From NCBI GenBank assembly GCA_022844585.1, contig JALHLM010000134.1:1-12412 (forward strand): a stretch of 12,412 nt of DNA, given 5' to 3'. The translations under genes and the position numbers were made by a program. The notes beneath the pieces are model-generated. The model saw nothing but the letters and a program-made list of their open reading frames with translations. It had not been told where the DNA came from and did no database searches. This DNA comes from Pirellulales bacterium (lineage in GTDB: Bacteria > Planctomycetota > Planctomycetia > Pirellulales > JALHLM01). Shown one piece after another: positions 6,478 to 12,412 of the stretch; position 1 is the stretch's first letter; each line of letters begins with the position of its first letter.

Positions 6478-7521
6478 ATGTTCTCCGCCCGGGTCGGCAA
6501 GCGGCAGTTGGCGGCGCTTTGCCGGCGGTTGGCTACATCCCTCGAAGCCGGCCTGGACATCCGCCGCATCATGACCCGCGAAGCGGAGGGACGCGGCAAT
6601 CCCGCCTTGCGTTCCCGGCTGCGGGAAATCGACCGGCAAGTCGCTGCCGGAGTCAGCATCCAGGAGGCCGTGGCGGCGACCGGCGATTATTTCCCGCCGC
6701 TGTTCCGCGAGATGATCGCTGTCGGCGAAGCGACGGGCAAGCAGGCCGAAATCTTCCGCCATCTGGCCGATCACTACGATCACCAACTGGCAGTGCGGCG
6801 TGTTTTCCTGACGGCACTTGCCTTGCCGCTGTTGCAACTGGGCGCCACGGTTGTGATTATCGGCGTGCTGATTTGGGCGCTTGGCGCCATCGCCAGCTAT
6901 ACCAACAGCGAGCCGATTGACATCCTCGGCTTCGGCCTGCATGGTACGCAGGGCCTGATCAAGTACTTTTTGTTCCTGGCGACGCTGACTGGGATCGGCT
7001 TCCTGATTTGGACCGCGGTCAAACGCGGCTGGCTCTGGGGCCGCATTGTGGAGCGCGTCCTGCTTCGAGTGCCATTTATCGGCGGGGCATTGCGTGTCTT
7101 GGCGATGGAACGGCTGGCCTGGTCGCTCCAGTTGACGCTCGACACCGACATGGAAACGCGCCAGGCGATCGACCTTTCGCTGCGGAGCACGCAGAACGGC
7201 GTCTATCGCGACGCCGCGCCGGATATCAATCGCGAAGTGGCAAGCGGGCGCTCGCTAACCGAGGCCTTCGAGCGGACGCACGTCTTTCCGGACGATTTCC
7301 TCGAAGCCCTCGATATCGGGGAACGGAGCGGCCGCATCCCGGAGTCGATGGCCCACCTCGCCCAGCAATACCAGGACAAAGGTCGCCTGGCGATCCGGGC
7401 CCTGTCCGTGCTGGGGTGGATCGTGACGTTCATGGTCATCGCCGGGGTGATCATCTCGCTGATCTTTAAACTGGCGTTCTTTTACGTGGGCACGATCAAC
7501 GAGCTCGCCAAACCGATCTAG
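6478..7521 (+). CDS. type II secretion system F / type IV pilus PilC-family membrane protein
   Basis: A 347-residue inner-membrane protein with the duplicated T2SSF domain. The first half (about 8-110) has LCRRLATSLEAGLDIRRI and the second (about 205-310) has MERLAWSLQLTLDTDMETRQAI; the matched GEATGK (83-88) and GERSGRI (281-287) mark the two copies. Hydrophobic segments lie at about 112-137, 162-181 and 310-336. GspF/PilC proteins form the platform beneath the pilus or pseudopilus and contact the assembly ATPase; they are usually near 400 residues, so this is a compact form with a short N-terminus. The start is uncertain: ATG 6478 is chosen, with TTG 6466 giving four more residues. No secretion ATPase, pseudopilin or secretin gene is adjacent, so it stands alone here. 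Confidence 0.85.
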   Translation: MFSARVGKRQLAALCRRLATSLEAGLDIRRIMTREAEGRGNPALRSRLREIDRQVAAGVSIQEAVAATGDYFPPLFREMIAVGEATGKQAEIFRHLADHYDHQLAVRRVFLTALALPLLQLGATVVIIGVLIWALGAIASYTNSEPIDILGFGLHGTQGLIKYFLFLATLTGIGFLIWTAVKRGWLWGRIVERVLLRVPFIGGALRVLAMERLAWSLQLTLDTDMETRQAIDLSLRSTQNGVYRDAAPDINREVASGRSLTEAFERTHVFPDDFLEALDIGERSGRIPESMAHLAQQYQDKGRLAIRALSVLGWIVTFMVIAGVIISLIFKLAFFYVGTINELAKPI

Positions 7522-7545
7522 CCATCCATCGCAACGGGCGTCGAT

Positions 7546-7564
7546 CCCCCACCAGCTTAGGGGG
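7546..7564. terminator. GC hairpin after the GspF-like gene
   Basis: CCCCC at 7546-7550 and GGGGG at 7560-7564 can pair around a 9-nt loop, 24 nt after the stop at 7521; an alternative CCACC/GGTGG pairing also exists. No run of T follows, so a classical intrinsic terminator is not supported. It could slow polymerase, be part of the leader of the efflux operon, or be chance. Confidence 0.2.
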
Positions 7565-7661
7565 TGGCTTGCCGCTATGATCTTGCCTGGGGTGAATCTT
7601 CGGCGTTGAATCCGGTTTCCACTCCGCCTAAGATCGTTGGATTGATTAGCGAGCTAAGGAC

Positions 7662-8915
7662 TTGGCCTGGCCGCTGGTCGTGGAACCGCGCGAGACTTCT
7701 TTCGTGGCCTTGCTTCCTGCCGCCGCAGATATAGCCCGTCGCTTTACGGGCGTCGTCGTTTTGGTGCTGTTCACGCTGCTCGTGGTCGCCAGCACGTTTG
7801 TCCGCGATTGGGAACGGGTGATCGCCGTGGGCGAACGCCTGTTAGGCATGGACGCGACGAAAGAGTTGCCCGTCGAAACGCTTCCCAAAGCGATCGTCAC
7901 GGTCATGGACGTCGCCAAGGAACCGATCGATATCACCGATCGCTATTCCGGCATGGTCCGTCCCTGGGAACGCTACACGCTGGCGTTCGAAGTGGCGGGA
8001 CGGGTCCGCGAGTTGGGAACGAACGCCTCCGGCGCGGCGCTCGATGAGGGGGACGCCGTCGCCAAGAACCAGGTGATCGCCCAACTCGATGATCGGCTGC
8101 TGGTCGCTCAGTTACGCGAAAGCGTGGCGAATCTGGAGCAAGCCCAATCCGAGTTGCAGCGCGCGACGGACCTGCGCGAACGGGACGCCAAATCGATCAC
8201 CGCCGCCGAGTATCAGAAGCTCGTGACGGATGTCGCCTTGAGCGAAGCGCGGCGCGAAATCGCCCAAAAGCGGCTCGACGACGCCACGCTCCGGTCGCCG
8301 GTCGATGGCGTCATTTCCAAGCGAATGCTCAACTCCGGCGAATCGATCAACATGCACATGCCGGTGTATGAGATCATCGAAGTCGATCGCGTGCTGCTCG
8401 TGGTCGGCGTGCCGGAATCCCGCGTGCGTTCGATCAAGGAAGGGCAGCCCGTCCGCGTGCAATTCACCGGCCGCGATCGCTTTCGTCGCGAGGCCGCGGC
8501 CGTCGACGGCCAGGTGTTTCGCGTCAGCCAGACGGCAGACGACAAAACGGGGCTGTTCGAGGTTGAAGTCGAAATCCACAACGGAGAGCGAGCCATCCGG
8601 CCCGGCCTGATCGGCGTCGGCGAAATCGTCGTCGAACGCATGGACGGTTTTCGCGTGCCGTTTTCCAGCGTGGTGTTTCGCGATCAGAAGGCGCTCATCT
8701 TCTCGGTCGGCAAAGACGGCCGCGCTCATCCCTGGGAACTGACGCACTGGGTCGAACAAGGGGCGGACGTCGTGTTCGACGATCTGCCCGAGAACATGCG
8801 CCGCGTCGTGGTACGCGGGCAACATCGGCTGATGGACGGCCGCGAAGTCGAATTGACGCCTCCTGTGGAGGACGCAGCGCTCCGAACGGCGGCGCAAAGT
8901 GCTTCCGGAAAATAG
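7662..8915 (+). CDS. RND efflux periplasmic adaptor (membrane fusion protein, HlyD/AcrA type)
   Basis: The adaptor joins an RND permease to an outer-membrane channel. A single membrane anchor lies at about residues 29-47 (VVVLVLFTLLVVASTFV) rather than a lipoprotein signal. A lipoyl-like half (FEVAGRVRELG, about 109-145) is followed by a short heptad-rich helical hairpin (about 150-210: ESVANLEQAQSELQRA and ARREIAQKRLDDA). The second lipoyl half is LRSPVDGVISKRMLNSGE, and a beta-barrel region contains VVGVPESRVRSIKEGQPVRV. The hairpin is short, as in adaptors of heavy-metal or generic RND systems. The start is uncertain: TTG 7662 gives 417 residues but AAGGA ends only 1 nt before it, so GTG 7680 is a fair alternative. 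The next gene, 57 nt on, encodes the matching permease, so the two form an operon. Confidence 0.88.
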   Translation: MAWPLVVEPRETSFVALLPAAADIARRFTGVVVLVLFTLLVVASTFVRDWERVIAVGERLLGMDATKELPVETLPKAIVTVMDVAKEPIDITDRYSGMVRPWERYTLAFEVAGRVRELGTNASGAALDEGDAVAKNQVIAQLDDRLLVAQLRESVANLEQAQSELQRATDLRERDAKSITAAEYQKLVTDVALSEARREIAQKRLDDATLRSPVDGVISKRMLNSGESINMHMPVYEIIEVDRVLLVVGVPESRVRSIKEGQPVRVQFTGRDRFRREAAAVDGQVFRVSQTADDKTGLFEVEVEIHNGERAIRPGLIGVGEIVVERMDGFRVPFSSVVFRDQKALIFSVGKDGRAHPWELTHWVEQGADVVFDDLPENMRRVVVRGQHRLMDGREVELTPPVEDAALRTAAQSASGK

Positions 8916-8972
8916 CGAAGTTGATATTCGCTGCGCTTCCAATCGGCGCCGCCTGTCAGATAGCGAACTCTC

Positions 8973-11900
8973 ATGAAGATCAGCGCCAAGGCGATCGACA
9001 ATCCACGGGCCACCATCGTGGGCACGCTGTTGGTGCTGCTGTTGGCGGGCGTGGCGATCCTCACGATCCCGGTCCAGCGCACGCCCGCGATCGATCTGGC
9101 CGTGGTGCTCGTGGCGGTGCCCTATCCCGGCGCCGAGCCGAGCGAGGTCGAAGAGCAGATCACCCGCAAGATCGAAGACGCGTTGCAGCGGCTGAACAAG
9201 GTCGATTTCATCGCCTCCAGCAGTTTGCGCGGGTCGAGCGTGACGCAGGTGATCTTTCTCGATGGCGTCGATCCCAAGCGCGCCCGGGACGATGTCGAGC
9301 ATCTGGTGAACCAGATTCGCAACGAACTGCCGGTGCGCCGCGAGGTGCAGCCGATCATCACCGATATCGATTTCGAGTCGGTGCCATTGATGCTGGTCAA
9401 TGTCAGCGGGCCGCCCGGCTTCGACGAACGCGCGCTCAAGCAGATCGCCGAGGACATCCAAGAAGACCTGCAAGGTATCTCTGGCGTCGCCAACACGCAG
9501 CTCTTTGGCGGCCGCGAACGGGAAATCCACGTCGACGCCAATCCCGACCGGCTCGCGCAATACGGGCTGTCGATCAACAAGCTGCGGCAGGCGATCGCCA
9601 CGGCCCATGCGGAACTTCCCGGCGGGCCGCTCAACACCGGCGAATTCAACCTGCAGCTCCGCAACGACACGCGGTTCAAGAGCGTGGAGGATATCCGCCA
9701 GGTCGTCGTCTCGCAGAGCGAAGGCCGCCTGGTCCGTGTGTCGGACGTCGCCGAGGTGAGCGACACGTACCGGCGGCTGATGAACGTCGCCCAACTCGAC
9801 GGGCATGATTGCGCGACGATCATTGTCAACAAGGAAGCCAATATCAACACGCTCGGCACGGCCAAGGCGATCCGGCACCGCGTCGAGGAACTGCAAGACG
9901 TTTATCCGCAGGTCAAGTTGTCGATCACCCGCGATATCTCCGGCGATATCTCGGAGATGTTCAACGTCCTCGGCTCGAACGCCATCCAAGGTGCGATGGT
10001 CCTGTGTTGCATCCTGATCTGGTCGATGGGCTTTCGCAGCGCGCTGTTGGTAATCACGGCGATTCCTTTCGCCACGGCGATCGGACTGATTGCGCTCTAT
10101 GCGCTCGGCCTGCCGATCTCGAACATGGTGCTGTTCAGCTTCATCCTCGTGCTGGGAATGGTCGTCGACGGCGCGATTATCGTCACCGAGAACATCCACC
10201 GCCACATCGAGCGCGGCCTGCCGCCGATTGAAGCCGCGAAGATCGGCGTCGAAGAAGTTTCCGTTCCGGTGATCGCGGCCGATCTTACCGCCGTGGCCGC
10301 CTTCGGGCCGTTGCTGCTGGTGCCGGGCATCCTCGGAGACTTCATGGGCGTGATGCCGGTCGTGGTCAGTACCGCGCTGCTGGGCTCGCTGATCGTCGAT
10401 CACTTCCTGGTCCCGGTGCTGGCCAGCCGCTTCTTCAAACAGCGCCCGATCCCTCCGGCGCTGACCACCGACGAGCAATCCAGCTTCTTCGCCAGCGATC
10501 AGTTGCGTCCCAAGCTCGGCTTCTTCACGCGCACCTACGCGGTGATGTTGAAGTATTGCCTGTATCACCCCTGGGTAGCGCTCGGCTGTTGCCTCGTGGG
10601 CGTGGCCTGGGCGGCATTCGTCTGCGTCTTCTTTCTGGGCTTTGACTTCTTTCCCGGCAGCGATCGCGGCCAGTTCGAACTCACCTACGAGCTACCGCTC
10701 GGTTACAGCATCGAAGAAACGATTCGCGCCGCGAAGTGCATCACCGATCCGCTGGAAGAACTACGCGACAAGGGAGAACTGGACAACTACGTCACCGCCG
10801 TCGGCTCTTCCGCCGGCCTGGCGAATCGCATCGACGGCGACAGTGTCACGGGGCCGGAATTCGGCAAGGTGATGGTGCAACTCGTCGCTCCGAGCAAACG
10901 GGATCGTCATCAGGACCTGGTCATCGCGGAACTGCGCGAAAAAATCAAACCTTGGCCGGGGATGAAGTATCGCATCGAAGCCGTGCAAGAAGGCCCGCCG
11001 GGGGGCGCCGCCGTGGCGGTGCGCTTGACCGGCAAAGACCTGGAACAACTCGGTGCGCTCGGCAAACGCCTGGCCGCGCAGTTGGCGAATATTCCAGGCA
11101 CGCTCGATGCGGAGTGTAATTATCGCCCCGACAGTCCCGAGTTGGTGATCGAACCGGACCCCGCCGTGGCCGGCATGTTCGAGATGAGCAAACAGGAAAT
11201 TTCGGCCGCGATCCAAACCGCGATCCTGGGCGATACAGCGATTGAACTTTCGCTCGACGACGAGGACGTCACGCTGCGCGTGCAGGCCGCGCCGGAATTC
11301 CAACGCTACGAAGACGACGTCTCGCGACTGATGATCACGAGTTCCACCGGTCGCATGGCCACGATCGGGGAAGTCGCCAAGATTCACCGCGACGCCGGGC
11401 TATTCAGCATCAATCGGTACGAGCGCAGCCGGTCCGTGAATGCTCGTTGCGATGTCGTGCCGGACAAGATCCCGGCGGAAGTCTTTACCGAACTGCGGAG
11501 CAGCTTGTTACCCAGCCTCGGCTTCGAGCCGGTGCAAGGCAACGCGATGGCCTTTATCGGCAAGCCAGGGACCGACGCGGAGGGCGTCCGCGCGACCTTC
11601 ACCGGCGAGAACGAGGAACAGCGCGAGGCGTTCGGCTATCTGGTCACCTCGATGGCCATCGGCGTGGTGCTGATCTTCGGCATCCTGGTAATTCAGTTCA
11701 ACAGTTTCCGGCAGGCCCTGGTGGTGATGTTCACGGTGCCGTTGAGCTTTATCGGCGTCGTGCTCTGCATGTGGCTGTATGGCTTCCCGTTCAGCCTGGC
11801 GTCGTTCATCGGCCTGGTCAGCCTGACCGGCGTGGTGGTGAACGACGCCATCGTGTTGGTCGATTTCGCCAACAACGCCCGGGCGCGCGGGATGCGCGTC

Positions 11901-12122
11901 AAAGACGCCCTGATGGAGGCCGGCATCATCCGTTCCCGCCCCGTGATTCTCACGCTCGCCACGACCGTCGGGGACATGTTACCGCTGCTACTCAACCTCA
12001 GCGGCGGCGCAGAATTCTGGCAACCCCTCACCGGCGCCGTAGTCTTCGGCCTTTCGGTGGCGTCGCTGCTGACGCTGATCGTCGTCCCCGTTTGTTACGG
12101 GCTCGTTTACCCAAACGAGTAG
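8973..12122 (+). CDS. RND-family inner-membrane efflux permease (AcrB/MMPL-like, HAE type)
   Basis: A full-length proton-driven pump subunit of 1049 residues with the two-fold RND layout. TM1 is near residues 12-32, followed by a large periplasmic porter domain to about 330. TM2-6 lie at about 333-485, TM7 at about 533-555, the second porter domain runs to about 885, and TM8-12 lie at about 888-1045. In TM4 the relay motif is VLGMVVDGAIIVTENIHRH: Asp399 is present but the second aspartate of AcrB (Asp408) is Gly400. In TM10 GVVVNDAIVLVDF has Asn957 where AcrB has Lys940. Both are seen in diverged RND subtypes, and they separate this pump from the AcrB multidrug group. ATG 8973 starts directly before the typical N-terminal KAIDNPRAT. 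With the adaptor it should export small hydrophobic or toxic compounds; the outer-membrane channel is not in view. Confidence 0.93.
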   Translation: MKISAKAIDNPRATIVGTLLVLLLAGVAILTIPVQRTPAIDLAVVLVAVPYPGAEPSEVEEQITRKIEDALQRLNKVDFIASSSLRGSSVTQVIFLDGVDPKRARDDVEHLVNQIRNELPVRREVQPIITDIDFESVPLMLVNVSGPPGFDERALKQIAEDIQEDLQGISGVANTQLFGGREREIHVDANPDRLAQYGLSINKLRQAIATAHAELPGGPLNTGEFNLQLRNDTRFKSVEDIRQVVVSQSEGRLVRVSDVAEVSDTYRRLMNVAQLDGHDCATIIVNKEANINTLGTAKAIRHRVEELQDVYPQVKLSITRDISGDISEMFNVLGSNAIQGAMVLCCILIWSMGFRSALLVITAIPFATAIGLIALYALGLPISNMVLFSFILVLGMVVDGAIIVTENIHRHIERGLPPIEAAKIGVEEVSVPVIAADLTAVAAFGPLLLVPGILGDFMGVMPVVVSTALLGSLIVDHFLVPVLASRFFKQRPIPPALTTDEQSSFFASDQLRPKLGFFTRTYAVMLKYCLYHPWVALGCCLVGVAWAAFVCVFFLGFDFFPGSDRGQFELTYELPLGYSIEETIRAAKCITDPLEELRDKGELDNYVTAVGSSAGLANRIDGDSVTGPEFGKVMVQLVAPSKRDRHQDLVIAELREKIKPWPGMKYRIEAVQEGPPGGAAVAVRLTGKDLEQLGALGKRLAAQLANIPGTLDAECNYRPDSPELVIEPDPAVAGMFEMSKQEISAAIQTAILGDTAIELSLDDEDVTLRVQAAPEFQRYEDDVSRLMITSSTGRMATIGEVAKIHRDAGLFSINRYERSRSVNARCDVVPDKIPAEVFTELRSSLLPSLGFEPVQGNAMAFIGKPGTDAEGVRATFTGENEEQREAFGYLVTSMAIGVVLIFGILVIQFNSFRQALVVMFTVPLSFIGVVLCMWLYGFPFSLASFIGLVSLTGVVVNDAIVLVDFANNARARGMRVKDALMEAGIIRSRPVILTLATTVGDMLPLLLNLSGGAEFWQPLTGAVVFGLSVASLLTLIVVPVCYGLVYPNE

Positions 12123-12140
12123 CGACGGCCACTCCGAGTT

Positions 12141-12303
12141 TTCACCACGGAGTCACGGAGACACAGAGGGAGGAGGTCGATTGGAGTTTCCAGTGTTTAG
12201 TTTTCAGTGATTTGAGACTACTTCATCACGGAAAACTGAGCACTGAAAAGGTCAAACTCAGAATCTCTCGCCTCCCTCCGTGTCTCCGTGACTCCGTGGT
12301 GAA
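12141..12303. repeat. intergenic inverted repeat, unit 4, between convergent genes
   Basis: Arms at 12141-12173 and 12271-12303 are 33 nt long and match as reverse complements with one mismatch, the best-preserved unit here. The left arm has an 8-nt period (CACGGAGT, CACGGAGA, CACAGAGG). An inner inverted repeat lies at about 12187-12207 and 12231-12249 (TTTCC AGTGTTTAG TTTTC against GAAAACTGAGCACTGAAAA). The stretch 12241-12259 matches unit 2 at 17 of 19 positions. It fills the gap between the RND permease stop (18 nt before) and the converging gene's stop (3 nt after), so its stem could end transcription from both sides, though no T-run is seen. Confidence 0.88.
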
Positions 12304-12305
12304 TC

Positions 12306-12412
12306 TCACTGCTTTGGCGGCGCGAGGCGGATTTTTTCGATCAGCTTCACGATGTTGCCGTCCGGCGCGACGTAGCCGGAGCAGGCGGTGATGGCGTCGA
12401 TGACGTGTCGGT
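12306..12412 (-). CDS. 3' end of an unidentified protein gene (partial, runs off the window)
   Basis: On the minus strand an open frame enters at the window edge and ends at a TGA (12306-12308). It encodes about 34 C-terminal residues, including ACSGYVAPDGNIVKLIEKIR, ending in APPKQ. The residue mix looks like true protein with a hydrophobic/charged alternation, and codons prefer G or C in third position like the neighbours. It converges on the RND permease. I do not recognise the family from so short a tail. Confidence 0.5.
   Translation of the reverse strand, partial: RHVIDAITACSGYVAPDGNIVKLIEKIRLAPPKQ

Noticed and set aside
7522..7661. Riboswitch or small RNA before the efflux operon
   Set aside because: Only a 5-bp GC hairpin is visible; no known riboswitch core or conserved RNA pattern could be recognised.
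8112..10568. Minus-strand open frame of 818 codons across the adaptor and permease genes
   Set aside because: It runs antisense to two clearly recognisable genes, is rich in His, Asp, Arg and Gln as expected of the complement of GC-biased codons, and shows no domain or motif. Its length reflects third-position G/C bias.

Overview
The window is GC-rich bacterial chromosome with ten genes: six complete plus-strand enzyme or membrane genes in two blocks, separate single genes, and one partial gene at the right edge. The mix points to a planctomycete-like bacterium. The reasons are the many GTG/TTG starts, generally weak ribosome binding sites, a lone type II secretion F-type protein, an RND pump of a non-AcrB subtype, and dispersed intergenic inverted repeats with periodic arms. 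This is an inference from general appearance and no taxonomic marker is present.

Left part (1-4853, plus strand) is a surface-glycan or sugar-acylation module. Gene 1 (277-1188) joins a NeuD/PglD-type sugar acyltransferase to a C-terminal acyl carrier protein domain. It overlaps by 4 nt an AMP-forming acyl ligase (1185-2510), which is followed immediately by a FabG-like reductase (2515-3243). The simplest reading is that the ligase activates an acid, loads it on the fused carrier domain, the reductase modifies the tethered acyl group, and the acyltransferase domain places it on a nucleotide-activated amino sugar. Two further left-handed beta-helix acyltransferases follow (3425-4066, NeuD family; 4275-4853, WcaF/maltose-acetyltransferase-like).

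Centre (4857-6215, minus strand) is an alpha-D-phosphohexomutase (GlmM/ManB type), convergent with the last acyltransferase and 3 nt from it. It could supply the hexose-1-phosphate precursor for the nucleotide sugars acylated by the neighbours.

Right part (6466-12122, plus strand) holds a GspF/PilC-like membrane protein, then an RND efflux pair: periplasmic adaptor (7662-8915) and inner-membrane permease (8973-12122). No outer-membrane channel is in view. At the right edge a minus-strand gene of unknown function ends at 12306.

Four intergenic spaces (24-178, 3258-3392, 4077-4251, 12141-12303) carry long imperfect inverted repeats whose arms are built from 8-10 nt subrepeats. Each begins within about 20 nt of a stop codon. 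They look like related members of a dispersed element family and are, with the acyltransferase-carrier fusion, the most interesting content. I saw no tRNA, rRNA, CRISPR array or transposase gene.
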